Below, piece after piece: positions 1 through 6,236 of a DNA stretch of 8,945 nucleotides; positions within the stretch are counted from its first letter, which is position 1; every line of letters begins with the position of its first letter. The translations under genes were made by a program, and so were the position numbers. Below the pieces are notes generated by a model. It had not been told where the DNA came from. It did no database searches and saw only the letters and a list, made by a program, of their open reading frames with translations. The DNA is from JBOGFC01 sp050742155 (GTDB lineage: Bacteria; Actinomycetota; Acidimicrobiia; Spongiisociales; JALYHC01), in NCBI GenBank assembly GCA_050742155.1, contig JBOGFC010000261.1, positions 1-8,945 on the forward strand. The letters are read 5' to 3'.

Positions 1-66
1 GCCCTCCCCCAGAGGGGGAGGGAGGACTTCCCGGCCCTCACCCAGAGGGGGAGGGAGGGCTTTCCA
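1..66. repeat. Tandem pair of 33-bp units, each holding a C/G palindrome
   Basis: Two direct 33-bp units (1-33 and 34-66) agree at 29 of 33 positions by eye. Each contains a hairpin-forming palindrome with a 3-nt AGA loop: left arm 2-10 with right arm 14-22 (perfect 9 bp), and left arm 35-43 with right arm 47-55 (8 of 9). The second unit runs into the 3' end of the acyltransferase gene and supplies its last residues and stop. The same palindrome, with the same 33-bp spacing, recurs inside dnaE2. The window edge may cut further units. A terminator role is possible for the hairpins, but no T-tract is visible. Confidence 0.8.
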
Positions 67-784
67 CCAGGCTCCCGTAGCCCTTGGCCACGATCTCGTG
101 GACCTGGTCGCGCAGGCGATTGCCGTCGGCGGTGGTCATCTGGTCGGTGGGGATCGGCTCGAAGAAGACCATCCGAGCCTCTCCGCCCCGCAGCCGCCAG
201 TCGCCGGGCCGCCACGCCTCATGGGTGCCCCGGATCGCACAGGGAACCACCGGCAACTGGGCTCGGATGGCCACCATGAAGGCCCCCTTCTTGAAGGGCC
301 TGAGCAGGCCGTCCCGGGAGCGAGTCCCTTCGGCATAGATGACCAGCGAACGGCCCAGCCCCACCACTTCCTGGACCTGACGGTTGATGATGGAGTGGGC
401 GGAGGGCCCTCCGGCGCGGTCGGTCTCCACCACCCCAACGGCCCGGATGGCCGGACCGAACACCGGGATACGGAAGAGCTCCTTCTTAGCCAGGAAGCGC
501 ACCGGCCCCGGGGTGCCCGCCAGATGCAGCATGGGGTCGAGGTTGGAGAGGTGGTTGGCGACCACCACGTAGGAGCGGCCCGGCTGGAGATGATGGGCGC
601 CCTCCACCTGGTAGCTGAGACCGGCTGCCCGCAGGAGCGATCTGGCCCACAGCCCGATGATCGGCTCCAGCAGGGGGGAGGTGGGGTTGCGCCGGGCCAC
701 CAGGTAGGCCAGCGGGGCCAGCACCAGGGTCACTCCCAACAGCGCTGAGAAGCCGTAAGCGGTGCGGCCTAGGGAGGCGAGCAT
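38..784 (-). CDS. plsC: PlsC-type 1-acylglycerol-3-phosphate acyltransferase family protein
   Basis: This 248-residue protein is a glycerolipid acyltransferase of the PlsC/LPLAT family, which transfers an acyl chain from acyl-ACP or acyl-CoA to lysophosphatidate at the inner membrane face. The catalytic HX4D motif is N77-H78 to D83 (NHLSNLD). The substrate-binding EGTRS block is at 152-156 and a PVVPCAIRGT block is at 178-187. A hydrophobic segment at about 12-28 probably anchors it to the membrane. The ATG at 784 was chosen because it lies 10 nt after the ycaQ-like stop; the frame stays open to 1003, but that extension runs inside the upstream gene and has no family-like sequence. It is the last gene of a three-gene minus-strand unit. 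The C-terminal SPPSPSG and the stop come from the palindromic repeat. Family is clear; the exact acyl acceptor cannot be told. Confidence 0.9.
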   Translation of the reverse strand: MLASLGRTAYGFSALLGVTLVLAPLAYLVARRNPTSPLLEPIIGLWARSLLRAAGLSYQVEGAHHLQPGRSYVVVANHLSNLDPMLHLAGTPGPVRFLAKKELFRIPVFGPAIRAVGVVETDRAGGPSAHSIINRQVQEVVGLGRSLVIYAEGTRSRDGLLRPFKKGAFMVAIRAQLPVVPCAIRGTHEAWRPGDWRLRGGEARMVFFEPIPTDQMTTADGNRLRDQVHEIVAKGYGSLVESPPSPSG

Positions 785-794
785 GGGCGGGAGG

Positions 795-1982
795 CTACCC
801 GGCAAGTGTTCGCTCCAGCCGAGCGGCCAGGTCGCCCCGTGGCTCGAGGGCGACCTCCTCGAGGCCCAGCCACGAAGCCATGACCCGCAGTTCGGCGCCC
901 AGCTCCCGGGCCACCCGGGGCCCCTCGTGCCCGTCCTCCAAGTAGGCGCCCCGGACCCGGAGCACCCGCTCCCGGCGTTCGGCCTTGAGGTCCACCCGAG
1001 CAACCAGGCGGTCGTCGAGCAAGAACGGAAGGACGTAGTAGCCGTGCCGGCGCCGCTCGGCCGGTACGTAGATCTCGATGCGGTAGTGGAAGCCGAAGAG
1101 GCGCTCGGCCCGCTCCCGATACCAGATCAGCGAATCGAAGGGGCTGAGCAGGGCCCGTCCCGTCACCCGACGCGGAATGGTGGCCTCTGGGTGCAGGTAG
1201 GCGGGGTCGTTCCAGCCCTCCACCTCGACCGGGCGGAGCCGGCCGGCCTCGACCAGCTCTTGGAGGCGAGCCCGGGCGTAACCGGGCGGGATCCGGTGGT
1301 AGTCGGCCAGGTCGGCGGCCGTCCCCACCCCGCAGCACCGAGCGGCCAGCAGCAGGAGGCGGCGGGTGGCCTCTTCGCGCGGCACGTCCTCGGCGGCCAG
1401 CACCTCCCGGGGAAGCACCCGCTCGGGCAGGTCGTAGACCAAGACGAAGCTGGGCAGGCGCTCCCGGACGGCCAGTCTGCCCCGAGCGAACAGCCAGTCG
1501 AGCGCCGTCCTTCCCTTGGAGAGGCCCCACCACGGCCCGCTGCGCCGCCCGGGCTCTTCGAGGTCGGTCACGCTCAGGGGGCCGCGCCGGGCCACCTCCT
1601 CCAGCACCGACTCGATGTAGCCGGGGTGCTCCTGCATCACCCGACGGGTCCGTGGTCCGGGCTCCCACGACCTCATCCGATAGCGGAGCAGCGGGTGGAG
1701 ACCGACCGGCAGGACCGAGGTCCCGTGTCCCCAGTACTCGAACATCTCCCCCGACCGGTAGAGCCAGCGGTCCAGCTTGTCCCGCCCATAGCCTCCCAAG
1801 CGGGCGAAGACCGGCAGGTAGTGCGAGCGGACCAGCACGTTCACCGAGTCGAGCTGAACCAGGCCCGTACGGCCCAGGACCCGGCGGAGGTGGCGGACGT
1901 CGACCTTCCGTGTGGGTCGGGGATCGGCGAACCCCTGGGCGCCCAGGGCGAGCCGACGAGCTTGGGCGGCGGTGAGGCGCAC
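795..1982 (-). CDS. ycaQ: YcaQ/AlkX-like winged-helix DNA glycosylase (HTH_42 family)
   Basis: This 395-residue protein matches the winged-helix family (HTH_42, formerly DUF1006) that includes the DNA glycosylases YcaQ/AlkX and AlkZ, which remove alkylated bases and unhook interstrand crosslinks. The QxD catalytic signature of the YcaQ-like branch is Q43-L44-D45 in VQLDSVN. The following FEYWGH segment (81-86) and the C-terminal LPFLLDDRLVARVDLKAERR stretch are also typical. The GTG at 1982 was chosen because the family's start-like VRLTAAQARRLAL begins there and it sits 1 nt after the upstream stop. An ATG at 2033 would add 17 residues overlapping the upstream gene and lacking family character. 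No good Shine-Dalgarno is visible, so translational coupling is likely. No LexA box is seen near it. A related family member of other specificity is the main alternative. Confidence 0.88.
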   Translation of the reverse strand: MRLTAAQARRLALGAQGFADPRPTRKVDVRHLRRVLGRTGLVQLDSVNVLVRSHYLPVFARLGGYGRDKLDRWLYRSGEMFEYWGHGTSVLPVGLHPLLRYRMRSWEPGPRTRRVMQEHPGYIESVLEEVARRGPLSVTDLEEPGRRSGPWWGLSKGRTALDWLFARGRLAVRERLPSFVLVYDLPERVLPREVLAAEDVPREEATRRLLLLAARCCGVGTAADLADYHRIPPGYARARLQELVEAGRLRPVEVEGWNDPAYLHPEATIPRRVTGRALLSPFDSLIWYRERAERLFGFHYRIEIYVPAERRRHGYYVLPFLLDDRLVARVDLKAERRERVLRVRGAYLEDGHEGPRVARELGAELRVMASWLGLEEVALEPRGDLAARLERTLAG

Positions 1983-1983
1983 C

Positions 1984-3129
1984 TCAGCGCAGGGCGGCGG
2001 CCAGCGTTCGGCCCTCGAGGTCGAGAGTTGCATCGCTGCCGGTCTGCAAGTCGATGGTGACCACTTGACCGCCCCGGGCGGCGATGACGAGGAAGTCGGT
2101 CAGCGTCCAGTCGACCGAGATAGGCCTTGGCACCGGCACGGAGAGCTCCCGCCGCCCGTCCACGTCGAAGACCTCCAGCTGGGCCGGGCCCCCTGCTTCC
2201 GCGAAGAAGGCGATGCGTCGGCCACCCGGCGACCAATGGGCCGCGAAGGCATCGGCAGGCGCCCACTCCAGCACCCGCGACGCCTGGAAGCGGGCGTCGG
2301 TCAAGGTGACGGGGGAGAGGCCCTCCTGCCCGCACTCGGCGAGGAGGAGCCGCCCGTCGGTGGTGGCGTCTATGAAGCGGGCCCGACCCTCGCCGAGGGG
2401 TCGGCCCTCGCCGTCGATGGTGCGCAGCGCCGGGCAGTCCTCCTCCGTGCCGAGCAGATAGCCGAAGCTCCCCCAGGCGAGCAGACGGTCGTTCTCGGCC
2501 ACCTCGATGAGCGGCTGCGCCTCGACGCCGTTGGGCACCACCGGCCCCCGGTAGAGCAAAGAGGTCTCGCCTTCGGTTGGCCGGGCCGTCCAGGCGATGC
2601 GGGCCCCCACGGTGGGGTCCCAGCGGCTGGAGGTCACGTCGAGGAAGACCGGGCTGGGGTGGCTCTGAACGTTGCCGACGTAGAGGGCCCGCTCGAAGAC
2701 CGAGTCGGTCAGCGCCGACATCCAGGTCCCGGAGTTATCGAAGAGGATCTCGGTGAAGGCGGCCTGGAAGGGCAGCTCCGTCCGTTGGGGATGCCGGGCC
2801 TCGGCCGGCCAGACCAGCAGCTCCATCTCGTCGGCGGCGTTGACCACCAGGAGACGGAGCCCGGCGGCGCCCGGTAGCTCCTCGGCCAGGGTCTGTTGGA
2901 GGAGGGTGGTCTCGGTGGCGGGGAGGGCGGCCGGCCTGCCTGGTGTGGTCGTGGTGGTCGGGGAGAGGGCCGCCCGGGGGACCGCCGGGGTGGCATAGGC
3001 GCCGGCCAGGTAGCCGAGAGCCAGGCCCGCCACCAAGGCGGCCGCCGCCGCCGGCAGGCCCCGCCGGGGCGGCGAGGGCTGGGGTCGGTCGAGGGCCGGG
3101 GTGACCGAGGGGGGCGACACGGTGCGCAC
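1984..3129 (-). CDS. Membrane-anchored beta-propeller-like protein, function unknown
   Basis: No named family is recognised for this 381-residue protein. It has a proline-rich, basic N-terminus (1-25), one alanine-rich membrane segment (about 26-44), a TTTTT/proline linker (about 58-72) and a large outer domain. The outer domain has short beta-rich repeats, the clearest being HWSPGGRRIAFF followed by LEVFDVDG (299-325), a TolB/PD40-like blade; DATTDGRLLLAECG (254-267) may be a weaker one. The simplest reading is a type II membrane protein with an extracytoplasmic propeller. Cys232 and Cys266 could pair. The GTG at 3129 is the first start before the membrane segment; a GTG three codons later is an alternative. 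The stop lies 1 nt from the GTG of the glycosylase gene, so the two are probably co-transcribed. Function, and any link to DNA repair, is not shown. Confidence 0.75.
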   Translation of the reverse strand: MRTVSPPSVTPALDRPQPSPPRRGLPAAAAALVAGLALGYLAGAYATPAVPRAALSPTTTTTPGRPAALPATETTLLQQTLAEELPGAAGLRLLVVNAADEMELLVWPAEARHPQRTELPFQAAFTEILFDNSGTWMSALTDSVFERALYVGNVQSHPSPVFLDVTSSRWDPTVGARIAWTARPTEGETSLLYRGPVVPNGVEAQPLIEVAENDRLLAWGSFGYLLGTEEDCPALRTIDGEGRPLGEGRARFIDATTDGRLLLAECGQEGLSPVTLTDARFQASRVLEWAPADAFAAHWSPGGRRIAFFAEAGGPAQLEVFDVDGRRELSVPVPRPISVDWTLTDFLVIAARGGQVVTIDLQTGSDATLDLEGRTLAAALR

Positions 3130-3191
3130 AAAACCCCAGGCTACCCGGGGTGCCCACCGAACTATCGTGGCCGGGCCAAAGAGGAGGGTGC
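3130..3191. promoter_or_regulatory. Divergent promoter region between propeller gene and SDR gene
   Basis: This 62-bp gap must hold both start signals. On the plus strand a TATCGT hexamer (3163-3168) has the TAnnnT form of an actinobacterial -10. A purine-rich Shine-Dalgarno, AGGAGG (3182-3187), lies 4 nt before the SDR ATG and decides that start over a GTG at 3150. On the minus strand TAGCCT (3143-3138) lies 8 nt before the GTG at 3129, which is a little long for a leaderless start. No convincing -35 hexamers are seen. The Shine-Dalgarno is well supported; the -10 assignments are guesses. Confidence 0.4.
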
Positions 3192-4097
3192 ATGATCGAG
3201 TTTCGAGATCGGGTGGCGGTGGTGACCGGGGCGGGAGGAGGGATCGGCCGCAGCCATGCCCTGTACCTGGCCGGGCGGGGGGCGGCGGTGGTGGTCAACG
3301 ATCCCGGCGTGCAAGTGGACGGCACCGGCCAGAGCAGCCAGGCCGCCGACCAGGTGGTGGAGGAAATAGCCGCCGCCGGCGGGCGGGCGGTGGCCGAGCA
3401 CTCCTCGGTGGCCTCCCCGGAAGGGGGGGAGGCGATCGTCCGGAGGGCGATCGAGCAGTTCGGCCGGCTCGACATCCTGGTCAACAATGCCGGCATCCTC
3501 CGGGACCGCTCCTTCGGCAAGCTGGAGTGGCCGGATTTGGAGGCCGTCCTGGACGTGCACCTGCGGGGGGCCTTCTTCGTCACACGGCCCGCCTTCGCCT
3601 GGATGAAGGAGCGCGGCTACGGCCGCATCGTGATGACCTCCTCGGCCTCCGGCCTGTTCGGGAACTTCGGCCAGGCCAACTACGGAGCGGCCAAGATGGG
3701 CCTGGTGGGCCTGGTGAACGTGCTGAAGCTGGAGGGGGCCAAGTACGACATCAAAGCCAACGCCATCGCCCCCATCGCCCGCACCAGGATGACCGAGGAG
3801 CTGCTCGGCCCGCTGGCCGACAAGCTCGACCCGGAGCTGGTCTCCCCGGTGGTGGCCTACCTGTGCTCGGAGGAGTGCCAGGTGAGCGGGGAGGTCTGGT
3901 CGGTGGGGGGCGGTTCGGTGAGCCGGGTCTTCGTGGGGCTGGCGCCGGGGTACTTCAAGCATCCCGAAAAGGAAGGGCCGCTCACGGTGGAGGACGTCGC
4001 CGAGCACCTGGAGGAGATCAGGGCCGAGCAGGGTTACCTCGTGCCGAGCGCCAATCAGGACGAGTTCGTGAAGCTCGGCCCGCGGCTGCTTGGCTGA
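3192..4097 (+). CDS. SDR oxidoreductase, (3R)-hydroxyacyl-CoA dehydrogenase-like
   Basis: This 301-residue classical short-chain dehydrogenase probably oxidises or reduces a hydroxyacyl or keto substrate with NAD(H). The Rossmann motif TGAGGGIG is at 12-19. NDPG at 36-39 carries an Asp after strand two, which favours NAD over NADP. NNAG is at 98-101. The catalytic residues are Ser151 (TSSASG) with Tyr164 and Lys168 (NYGAAK). The blocks DVHLRGAF and GNFGQANYGAAK closely recall the dehydrogenase domain of peroxisomal multifunctional enzyme type 2, so a fatty acyl-CoA or similar role is inferred. About 55 residues follow the usual SDR core (from about 247), ending in a charged helix-like stretch; this tail is unassigned. 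The start is set by the AGGAGG site. The last codons overlap the cyclo-ligase gene by 8 nt. The exact substrate is unknown. Confidence 0.88.
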   Translation: MIEFRDRVAVVTGAGGGIGRSHALYLAGRGAAVVVNDPGVQVDGTGQSSQAADQVVEEIAAAGGRAVAEHSSVASPEGGEAIVRRAIEQFGRLDILVNNAGILRDRSFGKLEWPDLEAVLDVHLRGAFFVTRPAFAWMKERGYGRIVMTSSASGLFGNFGQANYGAAKMGLVGLVNVLKLEGAKYDIKANAIAPIARTRMTEELLGPLADKLDPELVSPVVAYLCSEECQVSGEVWSVGGGSVSRVFVGLAPGYFKHPEKEGPLTVEDVAEHLEEIRAEQGYLVPSANQDEFVKLGPRLLG

Positions 4098-4647
4098 GGT
4101 CCCCGCTTCCAAGGTCGAGTGGCGGCGCTGGGCGCGCCGGGTGCGAGCCGGCCTCGACCTTCCCTCGCTCTCGGATCAGGTCGTCGGCCGCCTGTCGGGT
4201 TGGCGACGCCTCCGGGCGGCGCGGACCGTACTCACCTACCTGGCCATGCCCGACGAGATCGACCTGGGGGGCTTGGAGCCGCTGCTGGGGAATGCTCTGG
4301 TGGTGACCAGGACGCCATCGTCCGGCCCCTTGAGCATCCATCCCCTCGGTTCCCGTCTGGAGGTGCACCGGTTCGGCTTCCGCCAGCCGGTGGCAGGGGC
4401 GAGCCTGGTGGCAGTGGACTCGGTCGACGTGGCGCTCGTCCCCGGCTTGGCCTTCGACCGCCGCGGGATCCGCCTCGGCCGGGGCAAGGCCTATTTCGAC
4501 GAGCTCCTCTCTCGGCTGCGCCCCGACGCCTTGCGAGTCGGCGTGGCACCCTCGGCGCTGGTGTTCGAGCGACTGCCGGTCGATTCCCACGACGTGCGCA
4601 TGACGCACCTGGCGACCGAGGAGGGGCTGTCGGTGGTCGAGGGCTGA
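4090..4647 (+). CDS. 5-formyltetrahydrofolate cyclo-ligase
   Basis: This 185-residue protein fits the 5-formyltetrahydrofolate cyclo-ligase family (MTHFS/YgfA), which uses ATP to turn 5-formyl-THF into 5,10-methenyl-THF in one-carbon metabolism. Visible features are the basic N-terminal helix (8-21), LAMPDEIDL (51-59) with the conserved Glu56, and the signature VPGLAFDRRGIRLGRGKAYFD (117-137). Two positions differ from common forms: GKAYFDE instead of GGGYYDR or GKGYYD, and FGFRQP (95-100) where many members have a Glu-Pro. The TTG at 4090 is the only start that keeps the N-terminal helix; it overlaps the SDR gene by 8 nt, so translation is probably coupled. No metabolic link to the SDR is evident. 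Length is normal for the family. Confidence 0.87.
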   Translation: MAEVPASKVEWRRWARRVRAGLDLPSLSDQVVGRLSGWRRLRAARTVLTYLAMPDEIDLGGLEPLLGNALVVTRTPSSGPLSIHPLGSRLEVHRFGFRQPVAGASLVAVDSVDVALVPGLAFDRRGIRLGRGKAYFDELLSRLRPDALRVGVAPSALVFERLPVDSHDVRMTHLATEEGLSVVEG

Positions 4648-4656
4648 CCCCCCGGT

Positions 4657-4708
4657 CGTTTTGGCGCGCAAACTTCCGGCTATAGCACGACTAATGCGCG
4701 CCAGAACG
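4657..4708. other. Centred inverted repeat between convergent genes, possible bidirectional terminator
   Basis: Bases 4657-4670 pair with 4695-4708: nine perfect pairs, TGGCGCGCA against TGCGCGCCA, then five outer pairs including one G-T, for a 14-bp stem. The 24-nt interior is not random. An 8-bp palindrome GCTATAGC (4679-4686) sits exactly on the dyad axis, and TC/GA at 4675-4676 and 4689-4690 also mirror. The element lies between two converging genes, which fits a bidirectional terminator, but there is no T-tract and the loop is large. A protein-binding dyad or a recombination site are alternatives. The rest of the gap (4648-4722) shows nothing else. Confidence 0.55.
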
Positions 4709-4722
4709 GGGTCCGGGCCTGC

Positions 4723-5418
4723 TCAGCCTCCTACCTGCCGCTGCCAGTGGTCGGGCCGGACCGGAGGCGTGGTGGTGGCCGCGATGCCGAAGGAGTCCGG
4801 GCCGATGGCCACGAAGCCGGCCTCCACCCAGATGCCGGCCTGGAGGGCGGCCGGGGAGCAGCCGTGGCCGGACTCACCCCACTCCACATAGGAGACGGCC
4901 TCCGCCGGGTCGTCAAAGGCCGGCTGCCTATACAGACCGAACTCGCCGCTCCCTGGGTCGAAGGTACCCAACTCTCCTTCGGCGGGGATCACTGCCTCAG
5001 TGTCGATTCCCACTGAGCCTTGCTGCGCTTGGCCGTCCCCGCTCGCCACCCACAGCGACTCGCCCGGCTCGAGCTCCACCGAAGGGATCAGGAACTGGTC
5101 GGGCTCCTTGCACAGCCAGTGGCCGCCCGGGTCGCCCGGCATCCCGCCGTAGTTGCTGATCTCCACGTGGCCGTGCTCTCCAAACACGACCTGGGTGAGG
5201 GCGAAGGCGGCTTCGGGAGGGGGAAGGAGGGTGGTGGTGGGGGCGAGGGTGGTGGTGGCCGGCCGCATGGAGGTGGTGGTTGAAGGAGAAGTCGTCGAGG
5301 TCGAGGTCGTGGCCGGCGCGGCGCTCGTGGTCGGGACCGGGCTCCCGACGGTGAGCGTCTCGGGTGATCCCCGGCCGCAGGCCAGCACGAGAATCGCCAG
5401 GAGGACGAGCTTCCTCAC
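4723..5418 (-). CDS. Secreted lipoprotein with lamin-tail-like domain
   Basis: This 231-residue predicted lipoprotein has a short basic start (residues 2-3, RK), a hydrophobic stretch and a lipobox LVLAC-G with the lipidated Cys at 14. A Thr/Ser/Pro linker follows (about 26-68). The C-terminal domain (72-231) begins with QVVFGEHGHVEISNYGG, then GGHWLCKEPDQFLIP and LEPGESLWVASG. This order (strand with N-Y/N-x-G, W-x-L, F-x-x-P, L-x-P-G) resembles the lamin-tail (LTD) immunoglobulin-like fold, a tentative match. Cys103 and Cys187 could form a disulfide. The GTG at 5418 was chosen because it places the signal peptide at the N-terminus and overlaps the SGNH stop in a GTGA arrangement; upstream codons in the same frame lie inside that gene. 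Export is likely; ligand and role are unknown. It should be translated together with the hydrolase upstream. Confidence 0.78.
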   Translation of the reverse strand: MRKLVLLAILVLACGRGSPETLTVGSPVPTTSAAPATTSTSTTSPSTTTSMRPATTTLAPTTTLLPPPEAAFALTQVVFGEHGHVEISNYGGMPGDPGGHWLCKEPDQFLIPSVELEPGESLWVASGDGQAQQGSVGIDTEAVIPAEGELGTFDPGSGEFGLYRQPAFDDPAEAVSYVEWGESGHGCSPAALQAGIWVEAGFVAIGPDSFGIAATTTPPVRPDHWQRQVGG

Positions 5419-6167
5419 CTCGTTGCGGCCAAGGCCGCCTCGACCGCCGGGATGGCGATGGCGGCCCACTCGGCATGGCCCTCCGCCGAGGCGTGGAACA
5501 GATCAGGAGCGAAGAGCTCCGACCGGGTGCGGAAGGCGTGCGTGGTGGACGCCCGCCAGGCCTCGGCCTTGGCCACTCGCGGATGGCGGTCGGCCACCCG
5601 CTGCTCGAGGGCGTCCACCCAGCGGGCCCGGAGGCGGGCCGCCGAGTTGAGGGGAGCGGGCAGGCGGGGAATGGTCCCCAGGTCGCCGATCCCCAGCAGC
5701 GCCACCGCCGCCCCTGCCTCGACCAGCTTGCCGACCAGCAGGTCGAGCTGCCGCTCGAGCTTCCGCAGGGGCGCCCCGCGCAGGGCGTCGTTGGCACCCA
5801 CCGAGAGCAGCACCAGGTCGGGCTGCAGGCGGAGCGCCTCCGGCAGTTGGTGGGCGAGGACGGTGGCCGCCCGCGCCCCGCCCCGGGCCAGGCTGATCAG
5901 CTCCACGTGGTGGTGCTCGGCCAGGTGCCGGGTCACCCGGCGCACCCAGATGGGCTCGGGGTCGTCCAGCCCGGAGCCCGTGACGGAGCTTTCTCCCAGG
6001 GCCACCACCCGCAGGGGCGGGGAAGCCGGGTCGCCGAAGCTGCCGGAGGCGTCGAGGTCTCCGAAGCTGGGCAGGCGGCGGCCGATCGCGTAGACGATCT
6101 CCCCGGTGAGGAACACGAGCGGGATGCCCGCCAGGGGGATCCCGGCCAGGAGGAGACGGGTGCGCAT
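5415..6167 (-). CDS. SGNH/GDSL-family hydrolase with N-terminal membrane or signal segment
   Basis: This 250-residue serine hydrolase or esterase has all four SGNH blocks: VALGESSVTGSGL (55-67) with nucleophile Ser60, LARGGARAATV (93-103) with the block II Gly, SVGANDA (122-128) with Asn126, and PDLFH (221-225) with Asp222 and His225. The first block reads GES rather than the usual GDS. Residues 4-27 form a hydrophobic segment, so the enzyme is probably membrane-anchored or exported; it contains a perfect five-residue repeat AGIPL-AGIPL (8-17). The ATG at 6167 is preceded, with 6 nt between, by TATCCT, fitting a leaderless start. The in-frame ATG at 6209 would overlap the LexA box and is less likely. 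Its stop overlaps the lipoprotein start by 4 nt. The substrate (ester, lipid or acetylated glycan) cannot be read from sequence. Confidence 0.88.
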   Translation of the reverse strand: MRTRLLLAGIPLAGIPLVFLTGEIVYAIGRRLPSFGDLDASGSFGDPASPPLRVVALGESSVTGSGLDDPEPIWVRRVTRHLAEHHHVELISLARGGARAATVLAHQLPEALRLQPDLVLLSVGANDALRGAPLRKLERQLDLLVGKLVEAGAAVALLGIGDLGTIPRLPAPLNSAARLRARWVDALEQRVADRHPRVAKAEAWRASTTHAFRTRSELFAPDLFHASAEGHAEWAAIAIPAVEAALAATR

Positions 6168-6173
6168 GACCTG

Positions 6174-6179
6174 AGGATA
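6174..6179 (-). promoter_or_regulatory. Predicted -10 of the SGNH gene, leaderless type
   Basis: TATCCT on the minus strand is followed by 6 nt and then the ATG at 6167. This TAnnnT-N6-RTG layout would start transcription at or next to the first base of the codon. No -35 or Shine-Dalgarno is apparent, consistent with a leaderless mRNA. It mirrors the dnaE2 promoter on the other strand. A second candidate, TATGTT (6218-6213), would lie inside the LexA site. Confidence 0.45.
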
Positions 6180-6208
6180 TTGGCGATCTCGACCTGCCTG
6201 GAGGCTCA

Positions 6209-6224
6209 TCGAACATACGTTCGA
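6209..6224. promoter_or_regulatory. LexA-binding SOS box
   Basis: TCGAACATACGTTCGA is a perfect 6+6 dyad around ATAC, and extends one more pair on each side (A at 6208, T at 6225). It matches the known actinobacterial SOS box TCGAAC-N4-GTTCGA. It directly abuts the dnaE2 -10 at 6225-6230, so bound LexA should block RNA polymerase until DNA damage triggers LexA cleavage. dnaE2 is a classic LexA target in mycobacteria and other bacteria. The site is also 42 bp from the divergent SGNH start and might affect it. Confidence 0.93.
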
Positions 6225-6230
6225 TATAGT
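6225..6230 (+). promoter_or_regulatory. Predicted -10 of dnaE2, leaderless type
   Basis: TATAGT is followed by 6 nt and then the GTG at 6237. The first transcribed base should fall on or next to the start codon, giving an mRNA without a 5' leader. There is no purine-rich Shine-Dalgarno before the GTG, in agreement. No clear -35 is visible at the expected distance. The hexamer shares its first T with the outer edge of the LexA dyad. Confidence 0.65.
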
Positions 6231-6236
6231 GGCGGC

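Noticed and set aside
1..66. CRISPR array
   Set aside because: There are only two units, the 'spacers' of 12 bp are far too short, and copies lie inside coding genes elsewhere in the window.
785..1003. N-terminal extension of the acyltransferase
   Set aside because: The extra 73 residues overlap the glycosylase coding sequence in another frame and look like random high-GC translation.
762..2060. A 432-codon plus-strand frame opposite the glycosylase gene
   Set aside because: No domain or plausible start signal, and the minus-strand protein is a clear family match.
3101..4306. A 401-codon plus-strand frame over the SDR and cyclo-ligase genes
   Set aside because: Gly/Arg-rich out-of-frame translation of two recognisable genes.
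5200..5290. G/T-rich repeated stretch (ggtggtgg-like) as another repeat element
   Set aside because: It encodes the Thr/Ser/Pro linker of the lipoprotein, has no palindrome, and its bias is explained by codon use.
6117..6149. Short duplication encoding AGIPL twice in the hydrolase signal segment
   Set aside because: It is real but small, within a low-complexity hydrophobic stretch, and most simply a replication slippage event.
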